Shown here: in pieces, positions 1 through 4,986 of the stretch
How the letters are laid out: the number at the start of each line of letters is the position of its first letter
How positions within the stretch are numbered: position 1 is the stretch's first letter
Assembly (NCBI GenBank): GCA_012735355.1
Contig: JAAYHP010000298.1
Span: forward strand, 1 to 5,659
Length of the DNA: 5,659 bases
Reading direction: 5' to 3'
Source: Lysinibacillus sp.
Lineage (GTDB): Bacteria > Bacillota > Bacilli > Bacillales_A > Planococcaceae
Notes under the pieces: model-generated
Told to the model about the DNA's origin: nothing
Seen by the model: only the letters and a program-made list of their open reading frames with translations
Databases searched by the model: none
Translations under genes and position numbers: made by a program

Positions 1-159
1 AGCCTCCTCGGAGCTCGTTCCTCGCTCCTGCGGGGTCTCGAGTTTCGGTCAGTTCCCGTTGGAGTCGCCCCGTCACTCCAATCAATTTTCGTTGCATATC
101 ATTTTTTTACTATACTTCTTCACTGATTCTTAATTAAATTAGCTATATGTCCCAACCTC
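1..159 (-). repeat. Dispersed GC-rich Bacillaceae repeat, running off the left edge
   Basis: Read on the minus strand, the element opens with GAGGTTGGGACATAT (159-145), passes through an AT-rich spacer, and continues from about 88 as a GC-rich block containing GATTGGAGTG, GCGACTCC, GAGACCCCGCAGG and GAGGAGGCT. I recognise this order of motifs from a repeat scattered between genes in many Bacillus, Lysinibacillus and Sporosarcina genomes; that is memory, not a search. The block is much richer in GC than its surroundings. Two short hairpins are visible: GGAGT/ACTCC (61-65 with 75-79) and GGAGC/GCTCC (10-14 with 24-28). One minus-strand frame through it spells an ATPTGTD..SRPRRSEERAPRR-like peptide, often annotated as a small hypothetical protein, but I see no start signal. 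It lies just past the stop of the ABC permease. Its function is unknown to me. Confidence 0.65.
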
Positions 160-194
160 ATTCTTTATCAAGAAACAGTGATTCCCTGTTGCTG

Positions 195-989
195 TTATTC
201 ATTTTTAATTAATCTTTTCTCTAACATTTCAACCAATTGATACATGAGTGTTGCAAAAATCGCGATAATGAGCAACGACATTAACACGAGATTGAAATTA
301 AACACTTGGAATCCGTAAATAATTAAATATCCAAGTCCTCGGGAAGAAACAAGGAACTCCCCAACAATAACCCCTACCCAAGAAAGGCCAACGTTTACTT
401 TTAATGTAGAAATGATCGTTGGGAAAGAAGCTGGTAAAATCGCTTCCTTAAACATTTTCCATTTAGTTGCATTAAATGTTTGCAATACTTTTAAGTAATT
501 GGCATCCACATTTCGAAAAGATGTGTAGATTACAATGGTTGAAATGATAACTGAAATGATTGCTCCCATCGTGATGATGGAAGTCATTCCTGGACCAAGC
601 GCTACAATTAATATAGGTCCGAGTGCCACTTTTGGCATGGAATTTAAAACGACGAGATAAGGATCTAAAATTTTTGAAACAGTTGGGAACCACCAAAGTA
701 TGGCCGCTAAAATTGTTCCGATCAACGTTCCAAGAATAAACCCAAGAACCGTTTCAAATAAAGTATAGTTTATGTGGATAAATATCGTACCGTCTGATAC
801 CATATTCATTAACAACTTAAATATTCTGGAAGGTGCACTAAATATGAGCGGATCAATCCAGCGTTTAGAAGAAGCCATCTCCCAAAGTACAAAAAATCCT
901 ACTAAAATGAAGAGCTGGTAAAACTTGATCCACCGTTTTTCCTTTGCTAACCGTTTTTTATATTGTAAATGAAGTTCTTTAATGTTCAA
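195..989 (-). CDS. ABC transporter permease, nitrate/sulfonate/taurine (SsuC/TauC) class
   Basis: This is the inner-membrane permease of an importer, expected to work as a dimer with the ATPase encoded just upstream. About 264 residues fit the family's usual 250-280. It has a basic N-terminus, a first hydrophobic helix ([17 protein letters not shown]), then further helices around [68 protein letters not shown] and [17 protein letters not shown]. The cytoplasmic EAA-type loop that docks on the ATPase is visible as [21 protein letters not shown] chose the TTG at 989-987, 10 nt after AAGGAG (1005-1000); the frame stays open to 1055, and another TTG at 998 lies only 1 nt from that SD. With this start the gene overlaps the ATPase stop by 11 bp, which implies translational coupling. 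The gene order binding protein, ATPase, permease resembles Bacillus ytlA-ytlC-ytlD. The substrate is not deducible; an aliphatic sulfonate or similar small anion or pyrimidine precursor is typical of the class. Confidence 0.88.
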   Translation of the reverse strand: MNIKELHLQYKKRLAKEKRWIKFYQLFILVGFFVLWEMASSKRWIDPLIFSAPSRIFKLLMNMVSDGTIFIHINYTLFETVLGFILGTLIGTILAAILWWFPTVSKILDPYLVVLNSMPKVALGPILIVALGPGMTSIITMGAIISVIISTIVIYTSFRNVDANYLKVLQTFNATKWKMFKEAILPASFPTIISTLKVNVGLSWVGVIVGEFLVSSRGLGYLIIYGFQVFNFNLVLMSLLIIAIFATLMYQLVEMLEKRLIKNE

Positions 990-1743
990 GATGTTCAAGC
1001 TCCTTCCATATTTGTTGGAATAATGGGGAGTAGCTTGAATGACTGCGAGCTTCAAATGGAGTTAACGTTCTAATTTCTTCAGGTATATCAAACACTTTAT
1101 GAATTTTACCGGGTCTTGCGGAAAATAGATAGATACGGTCACTCATAGCTATAGCTTCACCTATATCGTGCGTAACAAGAATGGCCGTTTTATTATATTG
1201 CTTTAACATTTTTGAAACGAGATCCTCAAGCTTTAATTTTGACTGATAATCCAGTGCAGAAAAAGGTTCATCTAATAGCAAAATTTTCGGATCTACCGCA
1301 AGCGTCCTGGCTAGCGCCACCCTCTGTCTCATTCCACCAGATAGTTCTCTCGGATATTTTTTCTCCACTGGCGGTAACCCAACATCTTGCAATAATTTCG
1401 ATGCAATGCTCATATCAACATGTTTGTTTAGTAGTTTTAATCCGAGTGTAATATTCTCTTCAATTGTCTTCCAAGGAAATAAATAATCTTGCTGAAGCAT
1501 ATAGCCAATGGATAACTCTTTATTTCCATACACTTGCTGATTTTCTATGAACACGTTTCCATAGGTCGGTTGAAATAATCCTGCTATTATGGATAACAAT
1601 GTTGTTTTTCCACAACCACTCGGACCAATAAAGGAAACAAACTCTCCTTCTTCTATCGTTAAATGAATATCCCGTAACGCTTCCGTTGCCGCATCCTTTG
1701 AAAAATACGTATGGCTGACATGTTCTACAACTAAGAAACTCAT
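979..1743 (-). CDS. ABC transporter ATP-binding protein, SsuB/TauB class (YtlC-like)
   Basis: This is the cytoplasmic ATPase that powers the importer. All hallmark motifs are present in its 254 residues: Walker [10 protein letters not shown] (about 40-48), Q-loop [10 protein letters not shown] (82-91), signature LSGGMRQR (134-141), Walker B ILLLDE (154-159) followed by PFSALD, and the H-loop histidine in LVTHD (about 192). FPW after the Q-loop and [12 protein letters not shown] after the H-loop are typical of the nitrate/sulfonate/taurine subfamily. The ATG at 1743 sits 1 nt after the stop of the upstream binding-protein remnant (TAA T ATG), and AGAAGG lies 12 nt upstream, so translation was probably coupled to the binding-protein gene. 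Loss of that gene's 5' half may reduce expression. From memory the sequence resembles Bacillus subtilis YtlC; I have not aligned it. No frameshift or missing catalytic residue is seen. Confidence 0.93.
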   Translation of the reverse strand: MSFLVVEHVSHTYFSKDAATEALRDIHLTIEEGEFVSFIGPSGCGKTTLLSIIAGLFQPTYGNVFIENQQVYGNKELSIGYMLQQDYLFPWKTIEENITLGLKLLNKHVDMSIASKLLQDVGLPPVEKKYPRELSGGMRQRVALARTLAVDPKILLLDEPFSALDYQSKLKLEDLVSKMLKQYNKTAILVTHDIGEAIAMSDRIYLFSARPGKIHKVFDIPEEIRTLTPFEARSHSSYSPLFQQIWKELEHLEH

Positions 1744-1744
1744 A

Positions 1745-2218
1745 TTACTTCGAAACCTTCTCTGCGAAAGTTGTATCTACTAGTTTCGAATAATCCATGC
1801 GCATCGGAAGTTCCCCTGCTTCATCCATAATGTCTTGCAAGTTATTCCACTCTTCTTCATCTAAAATTGGATCTTTGGCATAGGATTCTTGCTGGCGATA
1901 ACGTTCTACAACTTGTGCAATCAATTCAATGTCCGTATCTTCAAAGAATGGCTGAATAGCTTTTGCCACCTCTTCTGCAGGTGCTTCATATACATAGTCT
2001 TGTGCTTTTTTAATAGCTCTTGTAAATTTCTCTGCCACTTCCGGATTTTTCTTTAAGTAGCTTTCTTTCGCCATAAACACCGTATATGGCACATGGCCGG
2101 ATTCTGTACCAAAGGATGCAACTACATGGCCAATCTCTTCTTTTTCAAACACACTTGCTGTCGGTTCAAATAGCTGTACGAATTCACCAGTACCGGATGC
2201 GAAGGCATGGGGGAACAA
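1745..2218 (-). pseudogene. ABC substrate-binding protein, C-terminal half only (5'-truncated)
   Basis: The intact protein would be an extracytoplasmic lipoprotein that captures substrate for the downstream ATPase and permease. About 157 residues remain, against roughly 320-340 for the family. The retained part begins in FPHAFASGTGEFVQLFEPTA, which belongs to the middle of such proteins, and runs through VPYTVFMAKESYLKKNPEV and a helical C-terminus ending AEKVSK, as in SsuA/NMT1-like lobe II and tail. The signal peptide, lipobox cysteine and first lobe are absent. The only start in frame is a TTG at 2218 without an SD, and the frame is closed by TAA at 2227-2225. A minus-strand stretch just upstream (2272-2228, MKYYLLHFYFLLHF) is hydrophobic and could be a signal-peptide relic joined by an internal deletion; that is speculation. 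Another minus-strand relic of initiation may be TAAGGAGG (2325-2318) followed by GTG TAA. The importer probably cannot take up its substrate unless another binding protein serves it. Confidence 0.75.
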
Positions 2219-2286
2219 AAGACATTACTGAAAATGAAGGAGAAAGTAAAAATGAAGCAAGTAATATTTCATAGCGTTTTTACTAA

Positions 2287-2403
2287 TTGGGGAACGAAAG
2301 TGGATTTTACACGAGAACCTCCTTATTGAACCATCCCCTATTAGCTATGCTAGCAGTGGAGGAAAGTTCAATAAGTCAGTTACCTGAATGGTTTTTTAAA
2401 TAA
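2287..2403. repeat. Repeat-like junction with a 10-bp inverted repeat hairpin
   Basis: The arms CTTATTGAAC (2322-2331) and GTTCAATAAG (2366-2375) are perfectly complementary around a 34-nt interior that holds smaller complementary pieces (AGC/GCT). On the plus strand the segment is one open stretch of 38 codons after a stop (TTG at 2287 to TAA at 2401-2403), reading ..LLAMLAVEESSISQLPEWF.., without a convincing SD. It separates the truncated binding-protein gene from the immunity-like gene. The look is that of a small dispersed intergenic repeat or the end of a mobile element; I think I have seen similar blocks in other Bacillaceae genomes, but cannot confirm it. On the plus strand a T6 run follows at 2392-2397, so it could also terminate transcription from the left. 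Confidence 0.4.
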
Positions 2404-2427
2404 TTAAATTATTTAGAACATCGAAAG

Positions 2428-2997
2428 TCATAGATTTACCAAATTATAAATTTTCTGTATCCAATCTCTTACTTCTAATTTTCGCTTTTCATAACTTATT
2501 CCATAATCTAATTCTAAGGAATGTAACTCAGGAGGTAACAGCTGTAGTTGAGAACGAATCAATGCATTGCCTTCTGCTTCTTCATCTATTAAATAGACGA
2601 TTGTTTTTCTATCAATTGTAACTAGAGATCGAGCAGAAAATTCAATATGATTTATTTCCACTTCAATATGGCCCCTAGCGTTAATTGGACAACGAATATG
2701 TTTGCCTTTAACAGAGATAGAAAGTGAATCTTCAAAATCTTTTAATTGTTCTTCGCTTATATGATATAGGTGAAAATAAAAATCTTCGAGCTTTCTATTA
2801 TTCTCCCTATTCACATCATAAGCTTCATAACGAAATAATATTTTTCTTCCATCATCACAATCTAAAGTTTTAGGAATATCCTCTTCAGGAATACCATACC
2901 TTTCAATTTCAAACGCACTTAATTTATCTTTGACTAAATTGTTAATAACATAATAATCTAATCCGCAACCATAAGTAGCTAATAATATTTTTTCCAA
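2428..2997 (-). CDS. Putative immunity protein for the adjacent toxin (unrecognised family)
   Basis: I do not recognise this 189-residue protein. It has no signal peptide and no membrane helix, is acidic, and starts EKILLATYGCGLDYYVINN. It ends in a predicted helix (EVRDWIQKIYNLV), so it looks like a soluble cytosolic protein of alpha/beta type. The start is TTG at 2997-2995, just 2 nt after the TAA that closes the histidine-rich toxin domain (3002-3000). No good SD is present (only GGGG about 12 nt upstream), so translation is likely coupled to the upstream reading frame. A small cytosolic protein placed immediately 3' of a secreted protein with a C-terminal toxin-like domain is the usual arrangement for a polymorphic-toxin immunity gene. 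The immunity role is therefore inferred from context only. An orphan hypothetical is the alternative. Confidence 0.7.
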   Translation of the reverse strand: MEKILLATYGCGLDYYVINNLVKDKLSAFEIERYGIPEEDIPKTLDCDDGRKILFRYEAYDVNRENNRKLEDFYFHLYHISEEQLKDFEDSLSISVKGKHIRCPINARGHIEVEINHIEFSARSLVTIDRKTIVYLIDEEAEGNALIRSQLQLLPPELHSLELDYGISYEKRKLEVRDWIQKIYNLVNL

Positions 2998-2999
2998 AT

Positions 3000-3278
3000 T
3001 TATTCAGAACCCCATTTCGGTAAACTGTTATGTTGAAGTTGTATCTGACCGTAATGTTCATTAAAATTATCATCTCGAAGATGCCAATGCCATGTTGTAG
3101 TATTTCTACTAGGGTTTATATTAACATGGAAACGGATAAAATCCCCCTTATCATCTTGTATAGAAAGTATATGTTCACCTTGATTAATTTGTCCATTATC
3201 ATATTCAGGACCTTTGTGGCCTTTATAACCATATTTTTTTGTAGCGTTTTCAGCAGCATCTTGGAATTTTGGGATTAC
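3000..3278 (-). pseudogene. Histidine-rich C-terminal toxin-like domain, in the -1 frame of the gene upstream
   Basis: Starting from GTA at 3278-3276, 92 codons continue the gene above it in the -1 frame, reading VIPKFQDAAENATKKYGYKG and ending SLPKWGSE before TAA at 3002-3000. There is no ATG, GTG or TTG in this frame near its beginning and a TGA closes it at 3293-3291, so it can be made only through the upstream reading frame. Possible active residues, numbered in a joined 235-residue product, are H164, H179, H194, H207 and H209 (WHWHLRDD), E217-H218 (EHYG) and H226. The histidine, aspartate and tryptophan pattern resembles the C-terminal nuclease domains of polymorphic toxins. I cannot name the family, and nuclease activity is inference. 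The neighbour 2 nt downstream is the likely immunity gene. The domain has kept its reading frame and has no internal stop, so either the break is recent or it is bridged. Confidence 0.68.
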
Positions 3279-3706
3279 TTTTTTTCTACTTCATCTCCTA
3301 TACGTTCTTGAATTTTTTTTCCCATTTTTTTCTTAACAGCTTGACTTACTAGTACACGGACCAAACTACCCCAAATAGTAGGTTGAATAATAGCATCATT
3401 TGAAGATAAGGTTCTAGCATTTACATTGTTATTAATTTGATCTGTATTTAAAAAATATAGTAGTAAAGCGGTATTTTCATCTTCAATATTATAAGAATCT
3501 AATTCTTCTTGATCAACAATCTCCATAAATAGCTCTTTGTTGTTTGAGATTAGTTCTAGACTCTTTTCTAAATCTTCATCAGATATATGCCATTTTTGTT
3601 GCAATTTTTCAATTTCATTTTCCTTAGCAAAACTAAAAATTGGAGTAGTTGTTACTATTAGTGAGAAAATCAAAGCAACAGAGATTAATTTAATAATATT
3701 CTTCAT
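3275..3706 (-). CDS. Secreted protein, N-terminal part of a split toxin gene
   Basis: The ORF encodes 143 residues from ATG 3706-3704. Residues 1-27 form a clear Sec signal peptide: basic MKNIIK, a hydrophobic core VALIFSLIVTTTPIF, and SFA before the mature KENE. An acidic, helical region rich in Glu, Asp and Asn follows, then a segment IWGSLVRVLVSQAV and a basic stretch KKKMGKK near the end. The ORF ends EVEKK at TAA 3277-3275, inside a run of seven A. A longer form from TTG 3730 adds eight residues; I prefer the ATG because of the signal peptide, with AAAGGA 12 nt upstream. The overall plan (signal peptide, short linker, C-terminal histidine-rich domain) resembles small secreted toxins of Bacilli. 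By itself this ORF lacks the presumed effector domain. It could be a truncated product, or the shorter of two products if frameshifting occurs. Confidence 0.75.
   Translation of the reverse strand: MKNIIKLISVALIFSLIVTTTPIFSFAKENEIEKLQQKWHISDEDLEKSLELISNNKELFMEIVDQEELDSYNIEDENTALLLYFLNTDQINNNVNARTLSSNDAIIQPTIWGSLVRVLVSQAVKKKMGKKIQERIGDEVEKK
3278..3299 (-). promoter_or_regulatory. Candidate -1 frameshift signal: A AAA AAG with upstream SD-like AGGAG
   Basis: On the minus strand the heptamer AAAAAAG (3284-3278) is read as gaA AAA AAG TAA in the zero frame, so its phase is X XXY YYZ. AGGAG (3299-3295) precedes it, with 10 nt in between. This matches the Escherichia coli dnaX layout, in which an internal SD about 10 nt upstream stimulates -1 slippage on A AAA AAG. 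Slippage here would avoid the TAA and give VEKK-VIPKFQ. I see no strong stem-loop downstream, only a weak GGCC/GGTC pairing about 45 nt away, so the signal is incomplete compared with dnaX. Confidence 0.4.
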
Positions 3707-3795
3707 TTTTCCATCGTATCCTTTCTTCAATTAGAGAGATTATTTTTTCTTCTTGCTACAATTCTAAAACACTGGCAGAATCTGTGTCGCTGAGA

Positions 3796-3801
3796 ATTAT
3801 A
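3796..3801 (-). promoter_or_regulatory. Candidate -10 box for the toxin/immunity operon
   Basis: A perfect TATAAT lies on the minus strand about 90 nt upstream of the toxin ATG. No good -35 hexamer is present at 16-18 nt; ATAATT-like sequence is found there. In such AT-rich DNA the match could be chance. Confidence 0.3.
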
Positions 3802-3819
3802 ATAAGAAAGTAACGTTAA

Positions 3820-3859
3820 TTATGTAGTAAATCTATTTTTCCAAGTCATTCCACCTCCT
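3820..3859 (-). other. Nine-codon mini-ORF with strong SD upstream of the toxin gene
   Basis: On the minus strand AGGAGG (3859-3854) is followed 4 nt later by ATG (3849-3847) and the codons for MTWKNRFTT, then TAA. The SD is the strongest in the neighbourhood, but the spacing is short. It may be a leader peptide, or the first codons of a gene otherwise lost. Two copies of AAATTTTTA (3867-3875 and 3885-3893, plus-strand reading) lie just upstream of it. Confidence 0.25.
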
Positions 3860-4252
3860 ATATAACAAATTTTTACATAAATAGAAATTTTTATAAATGA
3901 ATTCGACAAAACTAGTAATAATATTACATAAATTTACAACACATTATCACGAAGTAATTTAATAAAAGACTTGGAGAAATTGATGTAAATACCTTAAAAA
4001 TAGGCCTTTCTTGTGAAATAATTTCCCTGTCCTGTTGTAAGTTCAATAAACTGCTTCTAATAAAGTAACTACATAAATGTTCTAAAAAAGACAATAAGAA
4101 ATTAGAATTATCAGTGAGAGGTAACTTATTCAATTGTCAAAGTTAAAAGATCAATTGTCATTCTATTTGGGACGTAGGGAAATTAAACTCATATCTGTTG
4201 TCCAAAAAAATGCGAAGGGTTAGTATTTTATATCTCAAAGATTGCACTGCTA
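3860..4252. other. Gene-poor AT-rich stretch
   Basis: No reading frame in this segment has an SD, a recognisable motif or plausible composition. A 69-codon open frame on the minus strand (4133-3924) begins with TTG and lacks an SD, and I do not accept it as a gene. The segment leads into the IS3 remnant on its right and may partly be insertion-sequence flank or decayed DNA. I see no tRNA, riboswitch or clear terminator. Confidence 0.5.
4130..4160. repeat. 10-bp direct repeat TCAATTGTCA, 21 bp apart
   Basis: TCAATTGTCA occurs at 4130-4139 and again at 4151-4160. The distance of 21 bp is two helical turns, and each copy contains the palindrome CAATTG. It could be a protein-binding pair or chance in AT-rich DNA; no gene start is close by. 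Confidence 0.3.
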
Positions 4253-4330
4253 CTAGACTAATCTTTTATATTCATCAGGTGTCAAAAAACCGATGCTTCC
4301 ATAAATTCGTTTTCTTGCACCTAATGAAGT
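4253..4330 (-). pseudogene. IS3-family transposase, C-terminal scar
   Basis: A minus-strand frame reads ARKRIYGSIGFLTPDEYKRL and ends V-TAG (4255-4253). This matches the characteristic end of IS3-type OrfB transposases, YN..RIH.SIG..TP.EY, which lies after the DDE integrase core. Only about 25 codons remain before a TGA at 4333-4331. Further upstream in the same frame YIYWY (4426-4412 region) resembles the preceding family motif, but it is about 33 codons away and separated by stops, so the remnant may have been interrupted or the match may be chance. No DDE core or intact terminal inverted repeat is visible. It marks an old insertion. Confidence 0.6.
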
Positions 4331-4401
4331 TCATTTCAGTATTAGAAAAGCAAGTCGCTAAATATGAATGCTTATGTACGAATTGATTATAATTAATCAA
4401 C

Positions 4402-4524
4402 TCAATTCATACCAATATATGTAAAAAACCTAAATGATACTTTAGTTCCATAAGAACCTGTATTATGATTACCGCTTGAGGTCGATAGCAACCAATTTAT
4501 AAAAATACCTTTATAAGAATAGAG
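4402..4524 (-). pseudogene. Orphan C-terminal ORF fragment of unknown origin
   Basis: On the minus strand 40 codons are open between TGA 4527-4525 and TGA 4404-4402. The peptide includes INWLLSTSSGNHNTGSYG and ends FFTYIGMN. The Gly, Ser, Thr, Asn and aromatic pattern looks like a real beta-rich protein tail rather than random AT-rich translation. There is no start codon with an SD. I do not recognise a family. It overlaps the frame with the possible IS3 motif YIYWY, so at most one of the two readings is meaningful. Confidence 0.25.
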
Positions 4525-4585
4525 TCACCCTCAGTAGAGAACAAACATTCTCATACAACACCAAATTGGTAACATAAAATGATTG

Positions 4586-4632
4586 AACCCCATAGAAAAT
4601 TACACATATGTGTATGTCATTTCAATGGGGTT
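4586..4632. repeat. 47-bp nested inverted repeat, possible attachment site or terminator
   Basis: Outer arms AACCCCAT (4586-4593) and ATGGGGTT (4625-4632) are perfect inverted repeats. Near the centre is a perfect 14-bp palindrome, TACACATATGTGTA (4601-4614), offset from the outer centre by about 1.5 bp. The site lies 130 bp upstream of the recombinase-associated small gene. The size and outer-plus-inner symmetry recall attP sites of large serine integrases. A terminator is the simpler idea (tail TTTCCTTT on the plus strand), but no convincing gene runs into it from the left on the plus strand. Confidence 0.45.
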
Positions 4633-4665
4633 TCCTTTAAAAAAAATTTAAACCCGGTGGAATTA

Positions 4666-4681
4666 GTCGAGTTTTTTCGAC
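4666..4681. promoter_or_regulatory. Inverted repeat GTCGA-N6-TCGAC, possible operator
   Basis: A perfect 5-bp inverted repeat with a 6-nt spacer lies just ahead of the candidate promoter of the small gene and recombinase. It could be an operator for a repressor of the mobile element. It does not match the Bacillus LexA box. Confidence 0.3.
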
Positions 4682-4705
4682 ATTTTCGCTTAGGAAAATG
4701 ACTAA

Positions 4706-4711
4706 TATAAT
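4706..4711 (+). promoter_or_regulatory. Candidate -10 box of the recombinase operon
   Basis: TATAAT is found 51 bp before the TTG start of the small gene. The hexamer 17 bp upstream (TTTTCG, 4683-4688) matches the -35 consensus poorly, so the promoter would be weak or activator-dependent. Confidence 0.35.
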
Positions 4712-4761
4712 CAATTCAAAGTGAATACAATTTAACACCCTACAAAATCGGAGGGATATTA

Positions 4762-4965
4762 TTGAAGGATAGAACTCTCTCACAATCATTGGGTGAAATT
4801 GACATTGGCGGAGTAAAATATCTACACAAATCATATGGGCAATTTGATTATTTAACGGATATTTCAGACAACGAAGTGAAAATTCATTTAAAATTTACGA
4901 AAAACCCCGAAAAAAGAACATATGCCAAAAATGCATTAAAAACCTTTTTCTTAGAGCTTATATAA
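4762..4965 (+). CDS. Small recombinase-associated protein, 67 residues, unknown function
   Basis: The start is TTG at 4762, supported by GGAGGG (4750-4755) at 6-nt spacing. The protein begins KDRTLSQSLGEIDIGGVKY and ends with the basic, helical NPEKRTYAKNALKTFFLELI. It has no signal peptide or membrane segment. Three stop codons in a row follow (TAA TAG TGA), and the serine recombinase starts 21 nt later, so the two genes form an operon. I recall similar short ORFs directly upstream of large serine recombinases of this type in Bacillota, which suggests an accessory role such as a recombination directionality factor or regulator. That role is inference; I know of no characterised member. The small size and charged composition are compatible with a DNA- or protein-binding helper. 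Confidence 0.75.
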   Translation: MKDRTLSQSLGEIDIGGVKYLHKSYGQFDYLTDISDNEVKIHLKFTKNPEKRTYAKNALKTFFLELI

Positions 4966-4986
4966 TAGTGAAACGGGTGTGTGGAA

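Noticed and set aside
174..190. Small hairpin AACAG/CTGTT after the permease stop as a terminator
   Set aside because: Only five weak pairs and no proper U-run follow on the minus strand.
2252..2329. 25-codon plus-strand ORF MKQVIFHSVFTNWG.. with GAAGGAG upstream
   Set aside because: The SD looks good, but the product is tiny, matches nothing I know and lies in the decayed junction; I cannot support it as a gene.
2398..2414. AT-only inverted repeat after the immunity-like gene as a terminator
   Set aside because: The arms are entirely A and T, so the hairpin would be too weak for intrinsic termination.
3030..3311. Open frame of 93 codons on the plus strand
   Set aside because: It lies opposite the histidine-rich toxin domain, has no SD, and its composition is that of an antisense shadow.
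3924..4133. Open frame of 69 codons on the minus strand
   Set aside because: TTG start with no SD, low-complexity hydrophobic composition, no motif, and very AT-rich DNA in which such frames arise by chance.
4198..4386. Open frame of 62 codons on the plus strand
   Set aside because: It is the reverse strand of the IS3 transposase scar, which has a clear family motif on the minus strand.
4383..4400. Inverted repeat TTGATTA-N4-TAATCAA
   Set aside because: AT-only arms in AT-rich DNA with no gene context; probably chance.
4491..4570. Inverted repeat ACCAATTT/AAATTGGT across 64 nt
   Set aside because: Eight AT-biased pairs over a long unstructured loop are expected by chance.
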